Of a DNA stretch of 64,000 bases, positions 49,299 to 61,972 are shown piece after piece. A program made the position numbers and the translations under genes. Below the pieces are notes generated by a model. The model ran no database searches. It was not told the DNA's origin and was given only the letters and a program-made list of their open reading frames with translations. Origin of the DNA: Laburnicola sp. R22_1 (taxonomy: Eukaryota; Ascomycota; Dothideomycetes; Pleosporales; Didymosphaeriaceae); NCBI GenBank assembly GCA_014281115.1, contig JACONQ010000004.1:1984001-2048000 (forward strand), read 5' to 3'. Numbering within the stretch: position 1 is the stretch's first letter; each line of letters opens with the position of its first letter.

Positions 49299-50213
49299 TC
49301 ACTTCTTGATGCTTCCAAGGAATTTGAGGAATGCAGCTTGGCACTTCTCTGGCGCCGTAACGTAGATCTCATGCCCAACAGCTTCGACAATCTCAAGTCG
49401 TGCCCCCCAAATCTGCGCTGCTAGACGCTCTTGCTCTTCTATGCTTGTCGCCGCGCTATTACTCGGAGCCAAAATGAGCGTGGGCGCCACGATCTGACTG
49501 AGATACGGCCGTGCGTCCAGCGTGGACAAGAACGCGGCGTATTGTGCTAAGCCCTCGCTAGAACTGAGGCTGATGCGATCTAGGTACCACGGCAGGTAGT
49601 CAGGATCTGAGATGGGTATCGTCCCAGGGATCTTGGAGAGTGCCTCTGCCCAGCCACGGGAGCCCAAATCCCGACAGGCTGTCGGCCAGTCCTTAAGGCC
49701 GAAGGCAAAGAGCTCAAGGGCAGCTGGAGGTAGATGTGTCGGTGTGGAACAAACGGTGAGGGAGTGCAATCTCTCCGGATGCCTATACTATGCTCAGCTT
49801 CTCTTTCCACGAGAGTTGCAACATGGGAAGCTTGCGTACTTGGCAGCCAATATTTCACCCAGCATCCCCCCTGTACTCTCACCCAGAAAATGTACTTTCA
49901 CCACGCCCAGCTGATCGAGCGTGTCGATCACTTCACCAATTATAGTTTCCAGATCTACCGCACACTCCCCAGCTTCTTGCGCATAGCTCGACCGTCCATG
50001 TCCTCTCAGATCGCGCCGGATGACGTGGTAATGCCGCGATAAAACCGGAACCCAGAGGTACCAAAACTCTGCATGGCGGCCGAAGCCGTGCTGGATGAGA
50101 ATTGTTTCGGCAGGCTTCCAAGGATCGACGAAAGAGTCGCGGATGTAGTGCGTCAGTTGGTTATTGGGGTGGCGGACGTAGGTGTGGCCCTCTTCGTCGC
50201 GTTCGAGTGGCAT
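49299..50213 (-). CDS. Alpha/beta hydrolase
   Basis: Two exons on the minus strand (50213-49840, 49782-49299; intron GTACGC...AGTATAG, 57 bp, with a CTGAG branch-like site) give 285 residues, normal for the family. The oxyanion HG motif is QHGFGRHAEFW (His42-Gly43), the nucleophile elbow is GESTGG with Ser113, and the catalytic His is His262 in AVGHEIYV. The strand before the acid loop reads APTLILAPSNSAAT, so the acidic residue is not obvious. No signal peptide is seen, so a cytosolic enzyme is likely. The substrate is unknown; relatives include 3-oxoadipate enol-lactonase-like hydrolases and esterases. Unspliced, the frame stops shortly after AAKYASF, whereas splicing yields AAKHPERLHSLTV, the typical sequence. 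ATG 50252 is an alternative start. The gene converges on the secreted-protein gene. Confidence 0.88.
49783..49839 (-). other. Intron of the alpha/beta hydrolase gene
   Basis: 57 bp with GT-AG ends. The phase is AA|G, and the join restores the conserved segment just after the nucleophile elbow. Confidence 0.85.
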
Positions 50214-50399
50214 ATTCGATTGACAAAATTTGAATTTTGTCGAGCATCTCACGTCTCCTGTCGTGGTGTTTCTTTCTACAATATATGTACAAGACGGCCG
50301 CCATCAGTGCACATGCATGCCCCAATGCTCCCCGCACTGGCCCCACATGGCACTTGTTGGCAGGAGCCCTTGGGGCACCTGGCAGGTGCTGTTCGTCTT

Positions 50400-52867
50400 A
50401 TTATTTACGCGCTATTATGTAATAGTGTTATATAATAGATCCTATAATTAGCTTAATCTATTAATATTATATTCTACTTTCTTTAGGCTATAACTCCTAG
50501 TAATTTTAATATACTATTATTATAGTATTTTAATTATCTTTTAATTACCTCTTAATAACTTTATATACTATTATATACTTAACTACTACTATATCTATTA
50601 CTATAACCTTACTAGTTATTTTAATATTTTATATATTATTAAATTATTTACCTAGGAGTAGAATAATAAAGACTTTTATTTTAAATAATATAATAAAAAA
50701 GTAAAGCCTTTTACTTAGTAATTATAAAAAAGTATATTTAAACTACTAAGTGAGCTTAGTAGTTTTAATATAAGACTTTTATAAGTAAATTTTTTATAAA
50801 AAGGCCACACTTTATATGTTTTTTACTATTATTAATAGCTATTATATAGTATTAATTAAATCTATCTAGGGGTAAAATAATAAAGTCTTTTATTTTAAAT
50901 AATATAAAAAAGTAGAGCCCCCTACTTAGTAATTAAAAAGAGCATAAAAAGAAAATTATAAAAAAGCAATATATAATTTTATATTAATAAAAATAATAGA
51001 ATTTAAAAGGCTACGCTCTTAGAAGATTACTAGAAAGGTTAATTAATCTTTTTTTTTCTTAGCTACTTATATAAAAAAATATAGATTTATTATTATATTA
51101 ATATTTTAACTCTCTTCTAGGGTTAATCTATAATATTACGTAATCCTAAGCTGGCAGTTTAACTAACTACTATGTTACGTAATTAATAATTTCTTTAATA
51201 ATATTTTTTGTAGTAATAATAACAACAATAATTATAATAGTAACTAACCTAACTATTTTATTACTCTCTTATAGTAGATCTCTTCTTGTAACTAGCAAGC
51301 TATATACTACCCCTCTAGAACTTTACTACTACTATCTATCTTCTTTATACTTCTACCACTACTACTACCCTTACTTCTTATTGTCCTTGTACGCCCACAT
51401 AATCTTAACTACTACTAGGAGCTTTTCTTACTATAGCTACGCGCCCGCACTCTAGTAATATATAAGAAATATTTACTTCTCTTTTAATAAATGCCTACTA
51501 CTATATTTTAGCCTATCCTCTAGTCTTACTAGTAACGTAATAGTAAGGTGCTATTATTTTCTTATAAAGGTTACTATATCTCTTTCTAGATCTTTATATA
51601 AAAGAATAACCTCTAGAATAGTGTAATTATAATTAATTTAGTCTTTTAGCAGTCCTACCTCTTAAATCTTATCTTATAGTAGGTAGGCTAGATAGCTAAT
51701 ATTATCTAGCTAGTTATTTATACTAGTTTTAAATTCTTTAGTAACTATCTAACTATAGATATTAGATAATATAATCTTAGAACACTAGAAAGGTATTATA
51801 TTACTATATATAATAAAAAGTTAGATTTAAAAGACTTAGTATTATATAAGTTAAAGATAAAGATTTAGTATACTAGGTGTTGCTAATATTATAAAAGTAG
51901 ATAGACTTTATATATTATGTGTATAGTAAACTATAGTTATACTACTACTAGATCGCGAGCGTAATAACTAAACTATAGTTAAGTGTTCTATTACCTATAC
52001 TACTTCTGTGGTTGTAACTCTATAGTCTACTATAGCTCTCTAATAGTCTACTAGTTAAGAGATAATATATAACTTAGTTATGCTAAATAGTAGATTATCT
52101 ATTAACTGCTATTAACAATGCCGCCGTATAAAACGTTAATAATAAAATTATTATTATTTTGTGTATATTTTATTACTACTACTATATACTAGGTACTAGG
52201 TTTTAATACCTTCTATTTTACTTCTCTCTATATATAGTGCGGATTCGATCTTGGTTAGAATCTTAATACGACAAAGATCTTTAATATTAATATTTTATAA
52301 TACTTTTTTGTGTATATAATAGTAGAAGAAATAACTACTATTATTATAATATTTTTATTAGAAATTTCTTAGTTGCAAAAAAAAACCATAGATCTATTAT
52401 ATAAGTAATAAGAGATTACTCTAGCCTAGCTACTACTAGCCTGCTAGGGGAAGGCTATATGCATCTGCATGCTAAGACCCACGTGACAATAGCTAGATAT
52501 AACAATACGCCTCATCGCGCGAAAACCTAAGAGAACTAATATTATACTATGCTTTACTTAGAGAATACTACGAATAATAACCGCATACTAATTAGGAGGC
52601 TCTGCTTTTTTTATTATATTATTTAAGATAAAAGCCTTTATCGTGTTACCTCTAGATAGTTAATTTAATACTATATATTTAGATAATAGTTATATAAAAC
52701 TTTAGAATATATTTTTTAGTCTTAGTACGTACCTTAGTGTTAGTAAGGCTACTATTAATATTTGGGTAGATAGTAGAGTAAGGAGCTATAGTAATAATAA
52801 TAGATTTATTAATAATATCCGCACATTATATGGGCAAAGGCACCTAAGGATGTTAAGGTTTTAATAT
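50400..52867. other. AT-rich repeat wreckage
   Basis: No gene. Two further copies of the dispersed repeat (50640-50720 and 50870-50960) lie in direct order and a third, inverted, near 52600-52660. 52280-52400 resembles 7260-7390 of the gypsy remnant, so some of this is gypsy sequence. Everything is heavily C-to-T changed. Confidence 0.5.
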
Positions 52868-53160
52868 TGTCACATAATAGCATTACATAGAGATCACATA
52901 ATGCCCGTGCGCCGCGGCCTATGCGCTATAGGATCTTCTTCTTTCTATTTACACTCTCTCTAGAGATAAGTAATTAATACTAAGTTATTTTATTATGTTA
53001 TTTCCTTTCCTTGTACAATCGCCCTGTATACCCTCCACGCTTACTAGTATAGAGGATTAGAATTTAATATCTATACAGTTAGCTATAAAGTATCTATTTA
53101 ATACTAATTAGTAGTGAACTAACTATTAACTACAAATTGGCAAGAGTAAAGACAGATTGC

Positions 53161-53512
53161 ACAAGTTATTATTAGCTATATAATTTGTTTTGCATATCCT
53201 ATCCTCTATACGTAAGAGGATAGCAGACTAAAAAAAAACTTTATAGAGTTAGTAAGTAGATATTACTACTATACAAAATAAAGGAAGCGATTATACAAGA
53301 CGCTATTAGCTATATAATTTATTTTATTATACTCTATCCTTTATATATAAGAGAATAGTAGATTAAACCTTTATAGAGTTAGTAAGTAAATGTTACTACT
53401 ATATAAAACATAGAAAGTAATTATATAAGACGTATAAAACCTATTCTTATCTATAGGGATAGTAGATTAACTCTTTTATTAAGTTAGTAAGTAGATGTCG
53501 CTACTATATAAG
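53161..53512. repeat. Tandem repeats with internal hairpins in the copia leader
   Basis: Units start at 53161 (134 bp), 53295 (130 bp) and 53425 (about 88 bp, shortened). Each has a small inverted repeat (for example ATCCTCTATACGTAAGAGGAT) followed by TAGAGTTAGTAAGTA and TACTACTATA. They lie between the putative LTR and Gag. Confidence 0.75.
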
Positions 53513-53716
53513 ATTTAAGAGGAGATAGTGCACTAAGCACACTACTAATAACTATACAAAGACATAGTTAGATAATAATAAACCCTATTAAAGTGCAACT
53601 CTCTGTACAACCAACCTATTAAATAAACTAGTTACATAATAGCTACCCCTACTACCTTATAAGAAGCCTTTACTATCTCGCACAAAGTCTCTATTACCTT
53701 ATAAGATAACACTAAT

Positions 53717-56700
53717 ATGCCTAAGTATACTAGACTATATAATTAGTATATTAAAGGAATAGGAATATTAGAAGAAATACTACGTAAGGGAACAAGACCT
53801 ACATATTAGATTAATAAGATTAATATAGTAAATAATTCTTCGTAGTTAAAAATACAATTATATATAGTATATACTATTGCTAAGTATTATATATTATACT
53901 AGAAAGGGATAGCTTTCTTAAAGTTATTCCAGAAAGACTTTAAAGGATAGAAAGAACACTATTTTTTAGAGTTAGACTATATATATAAGAGAGAGCTTAT
54001 AACAGTTCTAAGAGAAAAGGGCATTAATCTAAGAATAGATACTAGAGCTATAAATACTAGTAAGCTATACAAAGTAGTCTAAGGTAATATAGATACTACT
54101 TATATAATACTGCCTTTACTAGCTTACTTAACTTCTTATACGCAAACACTAAAGCTAATCTTAAAAATATCTAAGCTAGTTAGGCTGTTACACAAACCTA
54201 AATAGAGTAAGCTACTACTACTATAGGCACCTACACAGTTATAGGTCCCTATAGATATCTTAAGAGAACCTTTATATAAGTATTAAAGATAATCCTATTT
54301 ATATAAATAACTAAATAAACTACTACTCTTTATATATAGTATCTAACTACTATTTTATCCACATGCTTATAATTATTAAACGCTGTATAGAATAGAGCTA
54401 CCACTAGTCAAACGCGAATGATAGGCACTATACTAATCTATATAGACTAAGCCTATACTATAATCTAACCTGTATAAGCTTTCACTTAAGCACAACCTAC
54501 CTTCTTAGAGAATTCTAGCTAATAAGATAATCTAATTTTAAAAGGCATAGAATAAGGATAATAACTATACTAGAGCTCTATATAATATTTTAGTAGACAA
54601 GACTAGGATCTTTATAGATTTATACAGACGCCTAGATATTACTAAGAATTAATATCTAGATATCTTTCTAGATATCCTTACTAGCTAAGCGATATAGTAT
54701 TACCTCTATTCTATCTATCCTAGACAATTGTAGAAGTCCTTATATAAAGCACTTAAAAGTTACTTTAACACTACTATTAACTATAACTAGTATTAGACAG
54801 ACTAGACTATAATAACTTTTATATAGTACTAATGTAAGAACCCTAATAAGAGTCTATATAAAGTTCTGGAGATAATAATTAATAGGCTTACCCTTATATA
54901 GAGAGCATTAGGTATAGACTTTACTAGGAAAATTCCTTTCTATACTACTATTATATAAGTGTGCCATAGATACCTAGAGCTAGAGTAGACTATATTTACC
55001 CCTAAGCCTACCTATAAAGCTTTATTTGCTAATCTCTATGCGTTAATCTAAGTTGCAATTAATTGCTAATCTAATTAGCACTTATAAGAGGCTAATATAT
55101 ACTACACTAATTGCAAATATAACTTTTCTACACAAAGAGGCAGACTACTAGTCTCTTATAGATAAGGATTTTGCGGACGATTTATACTATTATTATTGCG
55201 ATTTAGATTCTAATTAAACAATATTTATACAAGACTAAAGAAGTGTTTTATATACTATAAGAAAGGTTGTTAGTCTTCTAACTATCTGCGCAATAAGCAT
55301 ACCTGTATAATAAGGCAGTATATTACCTTCTATAAAGAGCATAATAATAAAACGCCTTTATATAAAACTATTTAGTCCTATATTTAGGATAGAGAAGGGT
55401 ATAATAATAAGGAACCTACTTTACATAAAGAAGAGGAGTAGAGTAAAGATAATAAGAATAGTAATAATTAAGTATTCTATCTAACTACTACTATCTATCT
55501 TTACCGCATAACTAGTAAACACATCTATAAGATAAAGCTAGAGGAGTGTGTGGAATAGTTTATTCTTAAAGATTAATACTATATAATATACTAAGGTAAA
55601 TTATAGGATATAGGTATAGTAAGAATTTCTACTATTAGCAAGACATAGCTAGAGATATATATATAAAAGAACCCTTATATAAAGATTAATTAGACACTTA
55701 GCAACACTAATATTAGCTTTAGAGGTTAGAACTTATATGGATCTCTAGAAACTGTATAAATTATAAATCTAATAGGAATAGTTACCTACTATATTCTAGA
55801 TACTCTAATACTATTTCTACTGTTACTAGTAGATGCTAATAAGCTAGGTGCCTACTTTAATAATATTTTAAATATTATTGTATAAAAGGATAGCATAACT
55901 ATACCTATTATACGTAAATAGGGACACCCTTTTTTTAATATTAGTAAGGAAGAAACTGTGTCTTTCTTTACTAAATAAGAACTCTATTGCCTTTATTAAT
56001 AATTTAGATATCCCTATATAGAAAGAGTTTAGAAGATACTTACTAATACTAGCTATAAAGTTAATATTACTATACTAAACAAAATTTAGAAGTTTTGCTA
56101 TTACTACTAATTATATAAGTAAGCCCTACGTCGCTTTAAGTTTACTATTAAGGATAACATCTACTTTAACTATAAGATTATTATTAATATTATATATATT
56201 AGAACTAGAGACGCACTATATATTATAGATATAGACATATTATTTTAAGCTACAATCTTCTTAAAATTAATATCTGTATAAGATGCGTAGGAAGCCCTTT
56301 ATAGATACTAAATTAATGTCTACTAAGGTCTACCTAACTATATTATATATAACCTAGGTATAAACTTTGTATTAGATAAGTTTAGAAACTACGCAAAGAT
56401 TATTAGCGCAATCTATAGGCAAATACCTATAAAAGCATATTAGGTAATAGAGAAGGTTAAGCATTTGCATGCACCCCTCTGCAAAGCCCTTACTATTCTT
56501 AAGACTAAACTAGAAAATTATATAAATAAGAAGGATATTCTCTAAATAGCTATTAAAGCTATTAATAATCCTATAGGCCTAAAAAGCCTTATACTTATAC
56601 TACTAGTCTTTAGCGCATATTTTAGAATTAGTATAGATTCTCCCCTATCGCCTAATATTATCGCATATATAAATGCTATATAAAAGGTAATAAAGATATT

Positions 56701-57480
56701 ATAAAAGGAAAGAGATAAAACTAATATTAATTGTGCGCTAAATACCTATAATAGTCTATTAGTAGCGTATAAAGCCCTTAAGCTCCCACTTAAATCTAAG
56801 ATTATAGTCTAAAGAGAGAAAGGTAGATAGATAGACCTATATAAAATTAAGGGCATTAAGGATAGAAATATAATCCTTAATCTAGAAAATAGTCTAGTAA
56901 AGTTTTGCTATATATAAGTTAAGCTATACTATTATAAAACAGATTACACTCTCCTACTATTATATAAGATAGATAATATTGCCCTTATATAAAGGGATTC
57001 TCTAGAGAAGAGAAGAAGAGGCTGCCTAAAAAAGGATGCTATATTCTTTTCCTAAAAGGAGATAAGCAATTAGAAACTATGTCTAAAGCTCTATATAGAA
57101 GGTGTAATTACAACACCTAGAGCACCTTTTAAAGAGTTAGATCGCATAGAGATAGACGCTCTTATTGCTAATAGTATATTTAAGATTCTTCTCTTTAACC
57201 TATTTAAGTATAAGAGCAGAATCTTTAACCTCCGCCTTATATAAGAAGTTAAGGGCAAAACTACTTAACTATATAAGAAATTCCGCCTTGTGTTTACTAG
57301 CTACTCTAATAAGAAAAAGGATAAAATCCTTACCTAATTACCTTTTATCTAAAGAATAAGCTAGTGCCTACTCCTTGTATTAGAAGCAAGCCTTTAGGCA
57401 ACGTATAGAATATATTTTAAACTATAAGATATTACCTAGGCCTATATTTAGTCTACTAATAAACTAAACCACACGCTCTA
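53717..57480 (+). pseudogene. copia gag-pol, decayed and truncated
   Basis: The frame starts MPKYTRLYN and is followed through many TAG/TAA stops. The zinc knuckle near 55244-55310 has one Cys changed to Tyr (CFIYYKKGC). The protease and linker lie at about 55480-55900 (YCIKY-type, poorly preserved). The integrase catalytic region is at about 56100-56500 and remains readable (FKFTIKDNIYFNY, VYQGLPNYIIYNLG, VKHLHAPL). The RT start is at about 57090-57440, including an open stretch 57165-57359. The RT catalytic YVDD is missing by truncation. Confidence 0.75.
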
Positions 57481-57484
57481 TATT

Positions 57485-58745
57485 AGACTACTATGATGGA
57501 TTGACGCCCGGAGGCGCCGCGGCCCTAAGGCAGGCCGGAGATAACGCTTTATCTTCAGTACTAGCCTAACTAGGCCTAGCACCTGACGCCCACTGCGCGC
57601 CCACTATACAGTAGGCGTGGGTGATTACTAGGATCCCTACGCAGTATCTTACCTATAGAGTTTAATTAACTATTATTTTAACTCTGACTATTAATCCTTT
57701 ACACTATACTATGTCGACCTTATGCCCTATATAATATCTTATTAGGCCTAGCAATCTAAAGAAGCTAGTATTAAGCTAATAGGCGACCTTATAACTTATG
57801 CATATTAACTAGCTTATGCGAGCTTATGCTGTTAATAGTTGCTGCGCGTTATAAGGATACTAGGGTGCTATTTAGTAGATAGGAACTAGATTTGTGTAAG
57901 AAGTCTAGTGGGTAAATAAAATATCTAGGCCTAATAACAGTAACGTGTTACAACTAATTAGGAGACAAACGCTGCACTAGTTAGAGGAGTTGCCTTAGGT
58001 ACTAGTATACGCAATAACAATCCTAGAAGACGTATAGGGGATGGCAAATAAGCGAAAGTAAGTATGCTACTTGCGCTACAGCTTGCTGTAAGCACTCTAA
58101 TCTTTATAGTTGCAATTGCAGACTATAGCTAGCGATAATAAAACGCAGAGTCAGGTTGTGTCTAGTATTCTAGGCTAGAAACGAGTTTGACAGCCTAGCT
58201 AATTCTGTAACGCTATTTATATAATCTTGGAGACTAGTAGTAGTTAAGTTAATATAACGCCCACAATACTAGAATATATAGATTTGGATATTATAAACTC
58301 CTACCTAAAAATTGTGTATCTTAAGAATGATTACCCGCAATTCTGTGTTACCTTCTCTAAAAATAATAATGATAGTAAGGTCTGGCTAGAGTTATAAGAA
58401 CATAATAATACTAATAATAATTCTACCTATACCTTCTAGTTAGGTGTAGACCGCCCTAAGGGCAATAAACTTGCTTTTGTTAAGTATAATACTATTGTTA
58501 ACAATATTGTTAATAGTGGTAATAAACTACTTAAGCAAGTAATAGAGGAACCCTATAACTGGGTTATTGTAGCAGTTGTAGCTAAAAGGCGAAAGTCGAG
58601 GCAACACTTGTTGTATTAAATATGAGTAGTACCTAGAATATATACTAATAGGCAATCTAGGTAGTAGTAAATAAGTGTAGGCAGTAATAAACTAGTATAG
58701 GCAATAGTAGATCTATAGGCAGCAACTCCAAACTTACTCACTACT
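57485..58745 (+). pseudogene. Decayed transposon-like ORF of unknown class
   Basis: A GC-rich block (57495-57610, GACGCCCGGAGGCGCCGCGG) precedes a possible start ATG at 57709. The frame then contains long runs between stops up to about 58625 (for example LKNDYPQFCVTFSKNNND and YNWVIVAVVAKRRKSRQH). The stop pattern suggests a Gag-like or other element protein after RIP. I cannot assign the family. The GC-rich block could be an LTR. Confidence 0.4.
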
Positions 58746-58747
58746 AT
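58625..58747 (-). repeat. Probable 3' LTR start of copia element A
   Basis: After the polypurine tract GATAAGGGGGTG the minus strand begins TGTAATAGTAGTGAG and contains short repeated units of the form TACTGCCTA-ACT-TTTA. The outer end is not identified. Confidence 0.4.
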
Positions 58748-61700
58748 TACACACCCCCTTATCCTATAGTTATCTAGCAATATAAGGATGACTTTTTCTA
58801 CATATTTGCTATGTATTAAAGTTGAGAGCGTAGATCTATAAGGTGTAGCTAGCTTACAAACTCGGTATGCTTCTGGCAGGATAGCATCTTAGTTATCCTA
58901 TTAGCAGGCATTCTATTAGTAGGTTGCCATTAGACGTTAAGTCGTCCTTGCTCTACTTCCTAGCGAATCTAACTCTGGTGTATATTAACGTGCTTAAGCT
59001 TTATTACCAGCTTATCTTGCTCCTTTGTAACAATTCTAACAGTCTACTAGTTATTACACTAAATAGTTAGAGTTGTATTTAGTGTTAAGGATAGGCTGCA
59101 GTATAAGCGAAGCCATTCCTCCATTTTTGAGCCTGTGAGAGAGAGCGCAAGTAGCTCTGCCTCAGTAGTAGATTTGGTGACTGTACGCTGTAGGGTAAAC
59201 TTCTAGTTAATAGTCATCCTAAACAGTTAGAAAACGTAGCCTTGGGAGCTGCAGCGAGTTTCCACATTATTGGCGAAAGCTGCATTAGATGCTCCAAAGA
59301 AGATAGGGTCGCGATAGTCCTCTTCTATAGTCACAAACTCCTAAATCCCTTCTTTAGCTGTATAAGCTTCTAGTGTATAGTACTAAGTCTCTAGGATGTG
59401 TTGCCACACTTTGCGAATAGACTCCACATAAGCTTGTTTAGGGTTAGTAAAATGTAAAGCGTGTATCACATAAGCGCGTACTAGATCTAGACGAGTAAAC
59501 TATATAAAAAATATAAGATAACTAATAAGCTCCTAGTAAAGCTTTGTCTGGGCTGCGGTAGGTTCCTTTATAGATGGCTCAAGATAGTTAATCGTTATTA
59601 GTACCTTGGCGCGGCGGCTGGCAGTTATTATGCCATAGTTTGTGGTTACCTTATTAATATAGGCATTCTGGAGCAGCTAAAGTTTGTGAGAAATAATGTC
59701 TCGTTTAACGCGTATGCCTAAGAACCACTTAAGTAGACTAAGTCGCTTTAGTTAATAGTACTCGCTAAGCTTTTGCTTAAACTGCTAGTGCAGCTTAGTG
59801 TTGCGAGAGTAATAAGCCATAACAATATTATTAACGTAGACAAATAGGATGAGCCATTTGTTAGTGTATACACATGGGAAACCTAGTATAGGCTTTATCC
59901 CTAGTGACTATAGCGTTCTGCGGAGCTCCTTATACCATAGTAGTAATGACTCTTTTAACCTATAGAGAGCGCGGAGTATCTGGAGTAGTTTTCTATTTGC
60001 TTAAAATCTGTCTAGCATTTGCGCGTAGAGTAGACGATTAAGTCTAGCATTAAGAAAAGCTGTTGGTACGTCGTACTGAACTAGCGCTAGTCTAAAATAA
60101 TTAGTAATAGCGGTAATTGCTCTAAATGTGCGTGCTGCTAGTGTGGCAGCGTAGGTGTCTCTATACAGCTGCTCGAGGTTACCTTAAAGCACTAGACGTG
60201 CCTTAAATTATAAAAGAAAGCTATCTTCGTTAAATTTGTACGTAAAAACCCACATTAGTAGTAACACTTTAGCGTTAGCACTTTCTACTATTTTTATAGT
60301 CCTTGCAAAGCATCCTTTGCTCTATATACTATGGTATTCTTCTTAACTAGCTTGTTAAAACTTAGCTCCATACGGATGAGTCTCTAGGTCTTTCCTGGTC
60401 CTTAGTAGAGGCGGAACTTATAACTAATAAATCTTAATAACAGGCTGCGGTTTTAGCGCTATTAAAAAGGCGTGTAGGTAGTTATTAATACGTATTCTAT
60501 AGGAAATCACGTGTGTCTAGTATCTAATTGCATCTATAAGGTCTTTAGCGCGCTACTACTATTGGCGTAAACCTATAAGTATATTTAACTTATTAATTTC
60601 GAGGTTTCTACGCCTTAGCGTATTATTGTTATGACAATTAGGTATATAGCCAGAAATTTGGGTAGCAGAGAGCTCTTCTAGTATTAACTCTGGGTCTTGC
60701 TCTATTAGGAGAACTTTAACCGAATTATTATTGTTCTAATGCCTAGTTATGTGAGGTAAAGGTAAACCTCTAGATATAGGCGTAAGTAGCCCACCTCCCA
60801 AAAATAAGTCCTCTACATTCTTGTTAACTTTGTTAACCTCGTTAACCTTAGCTTTAGTAGCTCTATCCTCACCCCCTACCTACTACTTGCTGGCGAGAGC
60901 TGCAGCTGCAGGCATTATATAACTCTACCTAAGCGTTATAAGCTCTTTAATGGCGATATTATTAGATTTAGCTTTTTTTATAAAGGCAAGCAGCTCTATA
61001 ACTTCTTTAATTACTAACTTAGCTGCGTAGCTATCTAGTTCCTTATAGAACCGCGTTGGCTTAAAAATAACATCTCTTACTTAAATTACTCTGTCCTTTG
61101 TTAGCAGCCAGATTCTAAAGATATTTGTTAAATTATAGCCTACAAGTTGGCTAATAAGTGCTCTAGACTCGAGCTTGTTACCTCTTTTAACTAATAGGTT
61201 CCGAATATACACTCAGCAGCCTATAGGGCGTAGGTAGTTTACCTTTGGCTTTAATCCCTATATAATCTTATATGGAGTCTTCTAATCTAGCGCTTTAGTT
61301 AGTGTACGATTTAGTATGTATGCTACTATCTTAAGTAGCTTGTTTAATAATAATTTTGGCAGATTTCCTTTAAGTCTTATGGCTTAAGCTTAAATAACAA
61401 TAATCTTGCCTACTTTCTTAGCGAGGCTGTTCTACTTATCTGCGTATTCTGCCTGCAGCTTGTATTAGATACCTAGCTTAGCGCAGAGCTCCTTTAATAC
61501 GTTTGGTGCAACTCTATACTCTTAATTGTTATTAGTCTTAATTGTGGTAATATTGCTATTAAAGATACGCTATATCTTATAAATCTTACGAACAAGCCAG
61601 CAGCTTAGAAATGCCTTTGTATAGTGTGGAAAGCAATCCACTTTATGCCACTTACTATACTAGTCTACTATATAACCTATAACTCTGTTACTATTAAGAT

Positions 61701-61800
61701 AAGAGTTTGCTTCTTAAGGCAGTAGCTAGATAAAGTCTATAGCGACGCGATAGAACTTCCTTTGTGCGAAGTCCTCCTGCTGTCTTCTAGAGACTTGCTT
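58747..61800 (-). mobile_element. Minus-strand copia element A (integrase, RT, RNase H), decayed
   Basis: Read on the minus strand, the integrase core lies at about 61750-61250 (ITTIKTNNN, ADK*NSLAKKVG). The integrase C-region follows at about 61240-61060 (VGYNLTNIFRIW), the RT at about 60350-59800 with the catalytic YVDD changed to YVNN, and RNase H at about 59300-59100 (TKSTTEAELLALS). A purine tract followed by TGTAATAG near 58745-58755 marks the probable start of its 3' LTR. Stops are of RIP type. Confidence 0.75.
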
Positions 61801-61809
61801 TAAGAGCTT

Positions 61810-61972
61810 TAATTCGACATATACTATAAGGGATAAGTAGAGTAGCAATTAGGAATAAGAGACTGAGTTGATTGTAACAAGCTAAACAGAGAAACTACTT
61901 AAGTAGCAGAATCGTAATTAGCAACTAGTCTATATTAGGTTGGTGGTATTATGTGATATTGTACTCCACACT
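61810..61972 (-). repeat. LTR fragment of copia element B
   Basis: On the minus strand a purine tract GGAGGTG is followed by TGTTAGTGTGGAGTACAATATC, typical of a copia LTR start. It runs to about 61810, where element A's integrase region begins. There is probably a truncation or an insertion boundary there. Confidence 0.5.

Larger units (their letters stand above)
52868..57480 (+). mobile_element. RIP-decayed copia element, 3'-truncated
   Basis: A TGTCACATAATAG start at 52868 looks like a 5' LTR. It is followed by a leader with tandem repeats, then Gag from ATG 53717 and pol. The copia order is clear: zinc knuckle, protease region, integrase, then the beginning of an RVT_2 reverse transcriptase. 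The element ends abruptly near 57480 inside the RT, where another sequence of very different composition begins. No 3' LTR is seen. Confidence 0.7.

Noticed and set aside
49110..49424. 104-codon frame near the hydrolase 3' end
   Set aside because: Overlaps the hydrolase on the opposite strand and shows no motif.
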